DNA from: Sphingobacterium sp.
Lineage (GTDB): Bacteria; Bacteroidota; Bacteroidia; Sphingobacteriales; Sphingobacteriaceae
DNA: 36,346 nt
NCBI GenBank assembly: GCA_022712315.1
Contig: JALAGS010000088.1
Location: forward strand, 1 to 36,346
Direction: 5' to 3'
The translations under genes were made by a program, and so were the position numbers. Positions 25,635 through 34,544 of the stretch are shown here, in pieces. The notes beneath the pieces are model-generated. The model saw only the letters and a list, made by a program, of their open reading frames with translations. It had not been told where the DNA came from and did not search any database. Within the stretch, counting starts at the first letter, position 1; each line of letters starts with the position of its first letter.

Positions 25635-28600
25635 TTAGAAAGTTACTTTCACACCAAGGTTATACGACCGCACCAATGGATAAAGCCCATAATCCACACC
25701 TGGAGTCAGGTTGCCGCGTTGATTATAATCCGGTTCCGGATTGTAGCCTTTGTATTTAGAAATCGTAAATGGATTGTCCACTGTAGCGTAGACCCTTACG
25801 CCAGAAAGTGTTAACTTTTCCGCCAGGCTTTTTGGAAGATTGTAACCCAAAGCAATATTTGTCATCCGCAAGAATGAACCGTCCTGCAGATAAAAATCGG
25901 AAAGGCGTGTACTGTTACTTTGCGTACCACCACGCGATGCACGGTATACTTTACCATTTCCCGGATTTTGAGCTGAACGGTAACGTTGTGCCACATCCGC
26001 ATATTGATTGCCGGAGCCCTCCATATTATAGAGGTAATAATCATAGCCGTCCAATACTTTATTCCCTTGGGAGCCATTAAATGATGCGCGTAGATCGAAT
26101 GCCTTATAACGTGCGTTGACGGCAAAGCCATAGGTGAAATTAGGATGCGGATTGCCGATCACCCGTTTATCGGCATCATTGACGATACCATTGCCATCTA
26201 CGTCTTCAAAATAAAGATCTCCAGGTTGTAGCGGAGTTGTTGAAGCCGCTGAAGGTGCGACAGTTTTATAATTCTCTTCAGTTGCGACGCCCAGAACTTT
26301 AAAGCCGTAGAACATACCAATTGGACTTCCTTCTTGCGTAATATGCGTTAAGTAAGAGCGTTCAGCACCATTGGTCAGGATAGTAGAAGCTCCTCCCAGA
26401 TCAAGCACTTTATTTCTATTGACATTGATATTTCCGCTCAATCCTAATTCAAATTCATTTTTACGAATCAGCGTAGCATCAATCTGTAAATCAAAACCTT
26501 TATTCTGCACCTTTGAATTAGGGAGATTGGTTAAGATCGTTGTTGATCCAGACACAGCGGAGAGTGGCTGGTTGAATAATAAATTGAAGGAACGGCTCAA
26601 GTAGAAGTTGGTCATAATGTTGAGGCGACCTTTCAACAAACCGAGATCGAGACCAGCGTTGTATTGCGAGGTTGATTCCCAGCCCAATTTTGGATCGAAC
26701 AGATCACCTGCTGTATAGGACGTCTCCACTTTATCGCCAAGAATAACTCCTGCCGGCGAGTTGATAACGGATAACGCGCGATAATCACCAATATTATTAT
26801 TTCCACTACGCCCCCAGCTCGCTCTTAGTTTGACCGTTGACTGTTGTCCCAACCAATCCGTATAAAACTCCTCCTTGGAGAGGGTCCATCCACCTGAAAC
26901 CGATGGGAAGGTTCCCCATTTGTTATTTGGCCCGAAGCGCGATGAACCATCGGTACGGATAGAAGCTGAAAGGAAATATTTAGAATCAAAGCTATAGTTT
27001 ACACGGCTAAAATAAGACTGGAGCGTTGTAATGCGTTTGAATGTATCTCCAGGGATCAATTGGAAGTTAGAAGGATCAGCCCCCTTATCCGTAATTTCAC
27101 CTATGGCATTATTATTAAAACCATTGGCCTTTACACCCTGATAATCATAATCTGTACGTTGAACCGAATAGCCCAGTAAAGCGGATACCTGATGTTTGCC
27201 ACCAAAGGTCTTATTATAGTTTAGTGTTGCCTCCATCAGTTTATCCAATTCACTTTTTGTTTTGGCTTCTGCGTAGGCCGCGGATACCGCTTGCGGTGAA
27301 AATGGTTTATTATTCCCATCAGAAAGACTGGTAGGACGGAAATAATCATACTTCTCGTCATAAGTAGACAACCCACCGTTTACTTTAAAATTTAGGCCAT
27401 CAATAATGGAAAAATCAGCAAAAGCATTGTATAAACCCCGCTTTCCACGGCGGTTATTTTTAATCTCAGTGACGTAAGCCAAGGGATTTTCTGGATTCTG
27501 GATACCATAATTATTTGCAGAAAGATCGGCCATCAGGTATTTGGCATAAGTCCCATCTTCGTTATAAACCGGCAGTGTCGGCAGATAAATTAGGGCCGCC
27601 ATAGACGGACTTCTGTCGTAACGCCCTGTAGTCACCTCGTTATTGTCGTTATACGTGAAGGATACATTGGCGCCAACGGTCAGTCTTTTACTCACTTTGC
27701 TATCGATATTGGCTCGGAAATTAAAGACTTTCTGATCTGTACCAAGCATGATACCTTGCTGATTCTGATAAGATCCACTTAGGAAATAACGATTTTTTTC
27801 GTTACCGCCATATGTGGAGAGATTATGACGTTGGAAAGGTGCATTACGGTATAAAGCATCCTGCCAATCCGTATCGTATTTCGCTTTTTTTGCTGTACCG
27901 GAAGAAAAGTCATAGTAGTCTTCAGGAATACTTACTGAACCGGCATTTCCAACATTGGCGATACGTGTTTTATTATCATCAAAGCGTCTACTATCGCTCC
28001 AGGCGATCCCTTTCGTAGCCAGCAGGTCTCTGTAGGAATTGTTACGACCATCAATTAAGAGATCAATAAACTGTTCTGAGTTTAAAACATCGATTTTCTT
28101 GGAAAGCTGACCAAAGCCACCCAATACTTCGTAGTCTACGTTACTTTTACCTTCCTTACCACGCTTCGTTGTAATCAATACAACACCGCCGGCGCCACGC
28201 GATCCATAGATCGCTGCAGAAGCAGCATCCTTTAACACATCGATAGATTCAATATCATTCGGATTGATATTCAAATTGTTGCCTGCTGGATAACCATCAA
28301 TAACGTACAATGGATCTGAACCAGCGTTGATTGATCCCATACCGCGGACACGCATTTTGGTCCCATCGTATGGAGCACCACTTGTCTGCATCACCTGTAC
28401 ACCTGCTACTTTACCAACCAACGCCTGGGATAATTTTGGTGCGCTCAAATTAAGTTCCTCCGCCTTAACGCTAGCGATCGCGCCAGTGACATCCGACTTT
28501 CTGATTCGCTGATATCCGATAGAGATGGTCACCTCTTCCAGTGTATTCTCGTCTGCCTGTAAGGAAAAGATCTGTCCGTTGGATTGGGTGACAGACTGCA

Positions 28601-28886
28601 CGAGCCTACTATACCCAATAAAGGAAATACTTAGGCCATCGCCCATTTCGGCTTCGATCTGAAAATTTCCTTTTTCGTCAGACTGAACAGATTTTTTACT
28701 CTTCAAATTTTGGACGGTTGCTCCTGCGATAGCATTTCCTTGGGCATCGAGGACACGACCTTTGACGATTCCCTGTACATGCGTAAATTGCGATGAGGTT
28801 AGTGTGAGCGGTTTGGCTTGAACAGCTGGTGAGCTCGCTGCAATGGCACATAACAACCAAAAGACATTGTTGGCTTTAAATTTCAT
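25635..28886 (-). CDS. SusC/RagA-family TonB-linked outer membrane transporter (second pair)
   Basis: A signal peptide (to about residue 24, AVQA) is followed by a carboxypeptidase-regulatory-like domain (about 38-115), the linker LEEVTISIGYQ, and a plug with the SusC signature (YVIDGYPAGN and SIDVLKDAASAAIYGSRGAGGVVLITTKRG-type spacing). The barrel ends with a C-terminal phenylalanine (GVKVTF). At 1083 aa with no STN domain it is typical. It heads the susC-susD operon on the minus strand. Its location next to the PL8, sulfatase, GH88 and heparinase-fold genes makes it the likely importer of the glycosaminoglycan oligosaccharides, although it is separated from them by a terminator. No hybrid two-component or ECF sigma/anti-sigma regulator is adjacent. 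Confidence 0.96.
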   Translation of the reverse strand: MKFKANNVFWLLCAIAASSPAVQAKPLTLTSSQFTHVQGIVKGRVLDAQGNAIAGATVQNLKSKKSVQSDEKGNFQIEAEMGDGLSISFIGYSRLVQSVTQSNGQIFSLQADENTLEEVTISIGYQRIRKSDVTGAIASVKAEELNLSAPKLSQALVGKVAGVQVMQTSGAPYDGTKMRVRGMGSINAGSDPLYVIDGYPAGNNLNINPNDIESIDVLKDAASAAIYGSRGAGGVVLITTKRGKEGKSNVDYEVLGGFGQLSKKIDVLNSEQFIDLLIDGRNNSYRDLLATKGIAWSDSRRFDDNKTRIANVGNAGSVSIPEDYYDFSSGTAKKAKYDTDWQDALYRNAPFQRHNLSTYGGNEKNRYFLSGSYQNQQGIMLGTDQKVFNFRANIDSKVSKRLTVGANVSFTYNDNNEVTTGRYDRSPSMAALIYLPTLPVYNEDGTYAKYLMADLSANNYGIQNPENPLAYVTEIKNNRRGKRGLYNAFADFSIIDGLNFKVNGGLSTYDEKYDYFRPTSLSDGNNKPFSPQAVSAAYAEAKTKSELDKLMEATLNYNKTFGGKHQVSALLGYSVQRTDYDYQGVKANGFNNNAIGEITDKGADPSNFQLIPGDTFKRITTLQSYFSRVNYSFDSKYFLSASIRTDGSSRFGPNNKWGTFPSVSGGWTLSKEEFYTDWLGQQSTVKLRASWGRSGNNNIGDYRALSVINSPAGVILGDKVETSYTAGDLFDPKLGWESTSQYNAGLDLGLLKGRLNIMTNFYLSRSFNLLFNQPLSAVSGSTTILTNLPNSKVQNKGFDLQIDATLIRKNEFELGLSGNINVNRNKVLDLGGASTILTNGAERSYLTHITQEGSPIGMFYGFKVLGVATEENYKTVAPSAASTTPLQPGDLYFEDVDGNGIVNDADKRVIGNPHPNFTYGFAVNARYKAFDLRASFNGSQGNKVLDGYDYYLYNMEGSGNQYADVAQRYRSAQNPGNGKVYRASRGGTQSNSTRLSDFYLQDGSFLRMTNIALGYNLPKSLAEKLTLSGVRVYATVDNPFTISKYKGYNPEPDYNQRGNLTPGVDYGLYPLVRSYNLGVKVTF

Positions 28887-28966
28887 AAGTAGCGCATTTG
28901 ATTTATGGGTACAAGATTACAAATGCTATATGAAGGCAGGGTCAATAAAACATTAACAGTTTTTAA

Positions 28967-28980
28967 CTAAACCGAGTTAG
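28967..28980. promoter_or_regulatory. Weak CG-centred dyad upstream of the second susC
   Basis: CTAAACCGAGTTAG pairs at five of seven positions around a central CG, 80 bp before the susC start codon. It resembles the three sites near GH3, heparinase and sulfatase only loosely. A TAGCATTTG sequence nearer susC is one base off the TAnnTTTG promoter box. Confidence 0.25.
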
Positions 28981-29024
28981 CAAGCTACAAAAGCTTAACA
29001 AAAGGATAACAAAAAACCTAAGAT

Positions 29025-29384
29025 TTATTTCTTAAGCTTTCCGCTAAAAAAACTATAAATCCATAAAATCAGAAGATATAAGGTAGCAGCAAAAAGAATA
29101 TCGCCGATCAATTTTAGAGGTTCAAATTCTTGATAGCCCACCTGCTCATTAAGATCGAGGCTATAGCCGCTTCCCTCCCAATAGAATATCCAGGGAAATC
29201 CTACAGTTAAATTGCCGTCGACGTCCAGTTCATTGCGGTAGGAACAAGTTGTTAAAACAGCAAAAACACAAATAGTACCAACAAGCACTTTGAATAATGC
29301 TGGCACTATTGATGTTTTACGTTGTTCAGGTTTTGCATGCATGATTAAATATAGCAATTCATTTTGATTGCTCCCGATAGACAT
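29025..29384 (-). CDS. Small membrane protein of unknown function
   Basis: It has 119 residues with two hydrophobic segments (about 27-45 and 91-110) separated by a roughly 40-residue loop rich in Asp, Glu, Trp and Tyr, and a lysine-rich C-terminal tail (GKLKK). This suggests two membrane helices with an external loop. Met15 (MHAKPEQ) is an alternative start. I do not recognise a family. It lies 17 bp downstream of the lipoprotein gene at 29402, which implies co-transcription and possibly a shared envelope function. Confidence 0.7.
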   Translation of the reverse strand: MSIGSNQNELLYLIMHAKPEQRKTSIVPALFKVLVGTICVFAVLTTCSYRNELDVDGNLTVGFPWIFYWEGSGYSLDLNEQVGYQEFEPLKLIGDILFAATLYLLILWIYSFFSGKLKK

Positions 29385-29401
29385 GATTGTTATCTGATCA
29401 A

Positions 29402-30220
29402 CTAATTATAAGCCGGTTGAAAATGCAGACCAGAAAAACTATGTCTGGTAAGATTTATCCTTAATTCGCCATACACTCCTTCAAAGGTGGTCGGTTTTAA
29501 AAATGAAATCAATGGTTGATAATGAAAATTTGCTTCGACATCTTCACTTGGGAATAAATTAACAATAATCCAGACACTGTCCTTATTCGCATATACTTTC
29601 AATTGTTTCGCATACGTTCCATGTACATGATATGACTTTAAACGTAATAACTGAGATGTCAGCACTGAATCAATCAACAATAGGTCGTTTTGTTTAATCT
29701 CATAAGTTTGATCAAAAATAACGTCTTTTGGGCTATCAAAAATTGCATAATCCGTAAAACGTGATTTATCAAAATATTGCGGAACCGGAATACTTGCTTT
29801 CTTTATTAATAATCTTCTTATAAAGCTATCATCAACATAAAGATCCATGTAACAATTTTTCAAAACAGCTCTATTAAAATTTCTACAGGCAGCATCAAAG
29901 AATAAAACATTTTCCTTGATGCTCACCTGACCATGACATGTATTTTTCTCCAATAGTGTTGGATTTTTTTTAGGATCTATTAAAGTAAGATTATTCGAGT
30001 CTAACTTTATTGAATAATCTATTATCCGATAAGTCGAATCACCGAATATCTCTACTGAATAATCGGCTACCCCATACATATCACTATTTACGGTGATCGC
30101 TTTTACGATTATATTCTCGTTATTCTTTCGATCACAAGCATTAAAAACAAATAGCATAACGATAAAGCCCACGACCGGTAGATCTATTCGAAAATTCATA
30201 CTGCTACTTTTGTTTATCAT
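29402..30220 (-). CDS. Putative lipoprotein of unknown function
   Basis: Starting at ATG 30220 gives 272 residues with a hydrophobic segment ending FVFNAC (Cys29) and then DRKNN, a plausible lipoprotein signal. The in-frame ATG at 30268 adds 16 residues that push the signal inward, and ATG 30199 is also possible. The mature part is rich in beta-strand-like Ile/Val/Tyr/Asp segments, with no motif I recognise. The gene is followed closely by the small membrane protein gene at 29384. Base composition is clearly more A+T-rich than in the lyase cluster. Confidence 0.7.
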   Translation of the reverse strand: MINKSSSMNFRIDLPVVGFIVMLFVFNACDRKNNENIIVKAITVNSDMYGVADYSVEIFGDSTYRIIDYSIKLDSNNLTLIDPKKNPTLLEKNTCHGQVSIKENVLFFDAACRNFNRAVLKNCYMDLYVDDSFIRRLLIKKASIPVPQYFDKSRFTDYAIFDSPKDVIFDQTYEIKQNDLLLIDSVLTSQLLRLKSYHVHGTYAKQLKVYANKDSVWIIVNLFPSEDVEANFHYQPLISFLKPTTFEGVYGELRINLTRHSFSGLHFQPAYN

Positions 30221-30323
30221 ATATACTTTCCGTTTTTCGATAAATTTGATCGACGCATTATAGTACATCGATCAAATTTAACATAAAATTATACTGTAAG
30301 CGTTCCTTTATATCCCACCATGA

Positions 30324-31019
30324 TTAATTAAATTTTGCATGCTCCTCCTTTCTATTAACCGGATAAAAAGAAAAACGTCCCTCCATATTTCTCACGACCA
30401 ATCTATTTTGCTGAATGAGTCCATACAGCACATTTTTCAAGTGTCTTGGATAAATCTGGAGATGTACCTGACCTGTTTCCTTAACTTTCCGAAAAAGTTG
30501 CCAAGGAGCTGCACCATCGGCAAAGAATTCTTGATCCAGTAGTCCATCGATCTTTTGCCGTACATGTAACATTGCATCCGATTCAATTTGAATATCTTTT
30601 TCAGATTTCCATTCCTCAAATTGCAATTTTGGAACAGCAGGCTTCTTAACTCCTTTTGCAAACTGCCAGGATAGTTCCATCTGGTAGTTCCATTTCACCT
30701 CATCCTCCTCAATATGAAGACGGACGAGACGTTCTTCGGTAACTTCATATGTTTCGCGATGAAATTCCATCGGTTCAATGCATGAGCTCATGTATATTCG
30801 ATCCAGTAAGATCGACTCCTGGGCCAAAAAACTTCGTACCTGATACATTTTTTCAAAGTCTAAATACGCGTGATCAGGCCTACCAAGCAGGAACGAAAGT
30901 TCCTCAGGTCTCCAACCCTTGTCTATCCTCCGTTTTAGATAAGTGTACCATAGTTGAAAATCGTGCGAATACATCATTCCTCCATAGGATGCTTTTAGTG
31001 CAGATACTTTTTTGATCAT
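30324..31019 (-). CDS. Putative DNA-binding protein, third gene of the HEPN-SNF2 module
   Basis: It has 231 residues, no signal peptide and no membrane segment. Residues about 23-58 (LKRRIDKGWRPEELSFLLGR...) have the spacing of an XRE-like helix-turn-helix, and the C-terminal 40 residues (PRHLKNVLYGLIQQNRL... then a short beta hairpin) look like a winged helix. Both are pattern impressions, and I do not recognise the family. It begins 17 bp after the SNF2 gene ends and so probably belongs to the same transcript. A role in targeting or regulating the helicase is inference from position. Met14/Met15 (MMYSHDF) are alternative starts. Confidence 0.7.
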   Translation of the reverse strand: MIKKVSALKASYGGMMYSHDFQLWYTYLKRRIDKGWRPEELSFLLGRPDHAYLDFEKMYQVRSFLAQESILLDRIYMSSCIEPMEFHRETYEVTEERLVRLHIEEDEVKWNYQMELSWQFAKGVKKPAVPKLQFEEWKSEKDIQIESDAMLHVRQKIDGLLDQEFFADGAAPWQLFRKVKETGQVHLQIYPRHLKNVLYGLIQQNRLVVRNMEGRFSFYPVNRKEEHAKFN

Positions 31020-31036
31020 TTATAGTGTACAATTGG

Positions 31037-32110
31037 TTATTCAAATAATTTAAGCAGCTCTTCTTTACTGATCGATTTCATTAGATTCGTTTCATCTAAA
31101 ATAAGTCCTTCGGATATTCGTTTTTTACTTTCCTGAAGTGCTAAGATGTATTCCTCAACGGAATCCCGACAAACAATCTTGTAGGCCATGACATGCTTGT
31201 CCTGACCAATGCGGTAGCATCGATCGATTGCCTGTGCTTCGGCAGCGGGATTCCACCAAGGGTCCAAAATATAAACATAATCAGCCGCGGTCAGATTCAA
31301 GCCCGTTCCTCCTGCTTTGAGGCTGATTAAAAACACACGGCATTCTTCCTCGTTCTGAAATCTTTCGACCGCATTTTGCCGTTGATCCTGATTCATTTTG
31401 CCATCAAGGTAGGTATAAGCTATCCCCTTATTTTCGATTCGTTGCCCCACGAGCTTAAGCATGGAAGTATATGCTGAAAAGAGTAAGATCTTATGATTTG
31501 GAGCCACTTCATCCATTATCTCATCAATAAAATCCAATTTGATCGAATCCTGACCGAAGCCACCATCTTTCATTAGAACAGGCGAGTTACAAAGCTGCCG
31601 CAGTTTTTGCAATGCCTCAATGGCCAAAAATTTGGATTTTGTGGCATCAGCGCTATTCAGATTACTCTCGATTTCCCCCTTGAATATTTTTCTGACCTTA
31701 TCGTATATCTTTCTTTGTTCCGGAAGCATATCCATATAAAGAATTGTTTCGGTCTTTTCAGGAAGGTCCAAAGCAACCTGCTTTTTTGTACGCCGAAGTA
31801 TAAAAGGCTGGATCATCTTCTGGAGGTTAATAACCGTTTCCTGTGCTATATCTTCTCCCTTAATCCCTGAATAGGTTTTGTTGAAACTACTGTAACTACC
31901 GAAAAATCCCGGGTTGACCATACTCATTTGCGCGTAGATATCCTCCACTCCATTTTCGATAGGTGTTCCCGTCATCGCTATGCGATAGCAAGATTGTAGC
32001 TCAATGAGCGATTTAAATCTTTTTGAATGACGATTTTTAACCGCCTGCGACTCATCTAAAATCATGTAACTAAAGGATTGCGACGTCAGAAAATCTAGTT
32101 CCATCATCAC
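31037..32110 (-). CDS. SNF2 helicase, C-terminal fragment (motifs II-VI)
   Basis: This frame has 357 codons from the first Met after the interrupting TGA; the reading frame itself is open further back to the TGA. It carries motif II as D19-E-S-Q, motif III MTGTP (46-50), motif IV KILLFSAYTS, motif V SLKAGGTGLNL (263-273) and motif VI with the arginine finger region QAIDRCYRIGQ (293-303). All are undamaged, which argues that the stop codon is recent. Translation from the clustered ATGs at 32110-32104 could give a C-terminal RecA lobe with motif II but no Walker A loop, so it should not be an active ATPase alone. Confidence 0.85.
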   Translation of the reverse strand: MMMELDFLTSQSFSYMILDESQAVKNRHSKRFKSLIELQSCYRIAMTGTPIENGVEDIYAQMSMVNPGFFGSYSSFNKTYSGIKGEDIAQETVINLQKMIQPFILRRTKKQVALDLPEKTETILYMDMLPEQRKIYDKVRKIFKGEIESNLNSADATKSKFLAIEALQKLRQLCNSPVLMKDGGFGQDSIKLDFIDEIMDEVAPNHKILLFSAYTSMLKLVGQRIENKGIAYTYLDGKMNQDQRQNAVERFQNEEECRVFLISLKAGGTGLNLTAADYVYILDPWWNPAAEAQAIDRCYRIGQDKHVMAYKIVCRDSVEEYILALQESKKRISEGLILDETNLMKSISKEELLKLFE

Positions 32111-32227
32111 AGTTCCGTAAGTTGTAATCAGAATTGATTCATTTGCTAATTCACTGATTTCTTTCCTTTTTTGTCCATGATAAATAAGCGTAGCCCGATT
32201 AGGTGCAAATTTTTTGAATTCGGATTG

Positions 32228-34534
32228 TCAATTGAAGAGTAAGGAATTAGGGACAATAATAATTGAGGGGGCTGCCTTTGGATTATTCTGATAGAAATAT
32301 TCCAGAAGCGTTATTGCCTGTAAGGTTTTCCCTAATCCCATATCGTCAGCCAGGATACCTCCCCATTGAAATTCATTTAGGAATGCCATCCAGCTAAATC
32401 CTGTCTGCTGGTAAGGACGCAACTCTGCCTGAATCTCTTTCGGAATACCTAACAAAGTTATTTCGTCCGTATTCATCAGTTTCTTTCGACGTTCTGCTAA
32501 GCTATTTTGGATAATACGGGGGTCAACTCGATCCAATTTTGTCTGGAAAGACAGCAATTGGGCCGAAGTGAATTTAAGACAGTCGTTTTCAACCACAGCA
32601 TAATTAAACAGCGTCTCAAACAATTCTTTATCCGAAGATTTGATATAACCGAAGGATTTATCCACTAATTGAATACTGCTATAGTCATTTACTATCTTTT
32701 CTTTAAACTCTCCAGGTAAATAGGTATTAGTTCCAAATTTGAAAATTATATAAATGGAAAATATATTGTTCTCCTGATGAATATCCAATACTTGCCATGT
32801 TAGTTGGTGTGGATACAGGTTAGTTCCTTTTGAAATATTATTCAGCGCAATTTTATACCCTTTGCTCGCACATTTCTTTATAAATTCGTAAAGTCTATTT
32901 CGATGATAATACTCATGCAGCTTTGAGCGCTTAGTCATTCTATTGGTACTGATTTCAAACCTTGGCAGGTGCTTTTCAGTAAAGTCATTAAACTCATTCT
33001 CGCCTACAAGATCCCTCTCGATATACATGCAACTTCCATTCTCAGATTTTAAAATCAGGTTTCCGCCATTTGAAATTACATATTCTTCATTTTCTCTCAG
33101 TACACCTTTCAATTCAAAATTTAAATAGCCATCTCCATCTTGCTCCACTGCGACCTTAAATTCATGTAAACGATGAGCTTCATCGGAAACAAAAACAGTA
33201 TCTTCATCTAAAGGTTCAAGTTCTATGTAAAACGATGTTGACAGTGGTATCAGAATATGCGTAAAGAAATCCTCATAGTCCTTCTTTAACACCGTGATTT
33301 TATTTGAGATTTGTGAAAAGGAACGTAACAGAAACTCCTTTTGTAGATTATCAACAAAAAGACATTCATTTTCATTCAGATTGACAAAGAAGAAATTGGA
33401 CCGACATTCGGATCTGTAGTCTTTTAATTCTTCGCCTTTATAGGCAACAATTAAGGACAAAAGCAGGTAATCATTATCCTCTTCCAAGTGAAATTTCAAG
33501 CTAAGATCATTATCAGCTAAAATCACATTTTTATAGATCGTACGATATCTGGACGGATACTTGAAGTTTTCAATCTCAGTCCTCAGATTACTCCTCTCGA
33601 CAAAGGCGACACGCAGTTCGGGATCTGAACCTCCTCGCAGAATTTTACGCCACGCATTAATGATATATTCCTTTCCAACACTATTACGTTCATCTTTCAC
33701 TACATCTTCCCCTTCATGCTTCGAATGTTTTTGGGCACTTTTTGAAAACGCCAAGATCTTACGGCATAAAGTAATTTTCAAAACATCACGATCAGCAATA
33801 TTGGGCATTTCATTACCAAATTCTTCCAGACAATTTATTCTCTTTTCCGTGTCAAAGGGGATTAGGAAGGGTAGACCTTCCACTTGACGCTCTCTAGGAA
33901 CGACATATATAAGATCCGAAAAACGGGATTCAAGATTTCCCAACCATCGGTTTTCCAATGCTACATATTGCAATTCCGACTCAAGCTCCTGATGATCGAA
34001 ATAAGTATACACCTGACCAAATTGATTATGATTTTCAATACAAAATCTATCATTACGGTAGTACAATGTTGAAATAGCCAGTTGAAAGAACTTATGCTGA
34101 CTTTCAGGCAGGGCAGCAACGTCTTTCGCATATAAATCTTTCAAAAAGTCGTTACTTACCAGAAACTTACGATAAAGTCCAATAATTACATAATCACACA
34201 GATGATCATGTCGCTTTTTACAATCACACTTAACCTTTAATCCTGTTTCCAAGATTTCTAAATCAATTTTTACATCCTTACCCTTTTGATTGCCATTTCT
34301 TAGAAAAAAGGGCCAAGTGAACTTGTTGACTTTGATTAGCTTAACTCTATAACTGTAAAGGTGGAAATCTTCCAGTGGTTTGTCTCCTTTATAGAGTTTA
34401 ACAAAGTAATCTGGCGAAATATATAGATCCTCTTGGTTTTCCCAAGGAATAATAAAGGCATTCTTTTCTTTAATCGGTATGACTGGAGCTACATCAACAG
34501 CCATTCCATTCTGATGTTCGGCATTAATTTCCAT
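32228..34534 (-). CDS. SNF2 helicase, N-terminal fragment (SWIM-like region, long accessory domain, motifs I and Ia)
   Basis: This frame has 768 codons. Residues 103-115 (C-x-C-x7-C-x-Y) resemble a SWIM zinc finger with the last histidine replaced by tyrosine. A long accessory region of mixed alpha/beta character follows (about 120-690), as in bacterial SNF2 proteins. The helicase core then begins with LRPYQQTGFSWM, GGILADDMGLGKT (Lys736 in the Walker A loop) and IIIVPNSLL. The frame stops immediately after this, before the DExx box, so the fragment alone could bind ATP poorly at best and could not remodel DNA. A Shine-Dalgarno-like GGAGGA precedes the start, and the upstream HEPN gene ends 10 bp away. 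Confidence 0.85.
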   Translation of the reverse strand: MEINAEHQNGMAVDVAPVIPIKEKNAFIIPWENQEDLYISPDYFVKLYKGDKPLEDFHLYSYRVKLIKVNKFTWPFFLRNGNQKGKDVKIDLEILETGLKVKCDCKKRHDHLCDYVIIGLYRKFLVSNDFLKDLYAKDVAALPESQHKFFQLAISTLYYRNDRFCIENHNQFGQVYTYFDHQELESELQYVALENRWLGNLESRFSDLIYVVPRERQVEGLPFLIPFDTEKRINCLEEFGNEMPNIADRDVLKITLCRKILAFSKSAQKHSKHEGEDVVKDERNSVGKEYIINAWRKILRGGSDPELRVAFVERSNLRTEIENFKYPSRYRTIYKNVILADNDLSLKFHLEEDNDYLLLSLIVAYKGEELKDYRSECRSNFFFVNLNENECLFVDNLQKEFLLRSFSQISNKITVLKKDYEDFFTHILIPLSTSFYIELEPLDEDTVFVSDEAHRLHEFKVAVEQDGDGYLNFELKGVLRENEEYVISNGGNLILKSENGSCMYIERDLVGENEFNDFTEKHLPRFEISTNRMTKRSKLHEYYHRNRLYEFIKKCASKGYKIALNNISKGTNLYPHQLTWQVLDIHQENNIFSIYIIFKFGTNTYLPGEFKEKIVNDYSSIQLVDKSFGYIKSSDKELFETLFNYAVVENDCLKFTSAQLLSFQTKLDRVDPRIIQNSLAERRKKLMNTDEITLLGIPKEIQAELRPYQQTGFSWMAFLNEFQWGGILADDMGLGKTLQAITLLEYFYQNNPKAAPSIIIVPNSLLFN

Positions 34535-34537
34535 AAA

Positions 34538-34543
34538 TCCTCC
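34538..34543 (-). promoter_or_regulatory. Shine-Dalgarno-like GGAGGA before the SNF2 gene
   Basis: GGAGGA lies 3 bp upstream of the ATTT-ATG context of the SNF2 start, directly after the HEPN stop codon. Strong Shine-Dalgarno sequences are uncommon in Bacteroidota, and here it supports ATG 34534 as the start and coupling to the upstream gene. Confidence 0.6.
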
Positions 34544-34544
34544 G

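Larger units (their letters stand above)
31037..34534 (-). pseudogene. SNF2-family helicase gene interrupted by one in-frame TGA
   Basis: The two open frames 34534-32228 and 32110-31037 are in the same frame, separated by 39 sense codons with no further stop. The single interruption is TGA at 32230-32228, after PNSLLFN. Family members have Trp here (the LxxNW-xxEF pattern), and the next residues QSEFKKFAP continue the alignment, so one G-to-A change (TGG to TGA) explains it. Read through, the protein would be 1165 aa with every helicase motif present. All other Trp codons checked in this window are TGG, so recoding of TGA is unlikely. A recent null mutation or a sequencing error are the two main readings. 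Confidence 0.85.

Noticed and set aside
28887..29024. Bacteroidota promoter TAGCATTTG before the second susC
   Set aside because: The spacing inside the -7 box is three bases, not two, and no well-placed -33 TTG accompanies it; too weak to list as a promoter.
32228..32230. TGA recoded as tryptophan in this organism
   Set aside because: Other tryptophans in the window's genes are encoded by TGG and no other gene needs an internal TGA, so a code change is not supported.
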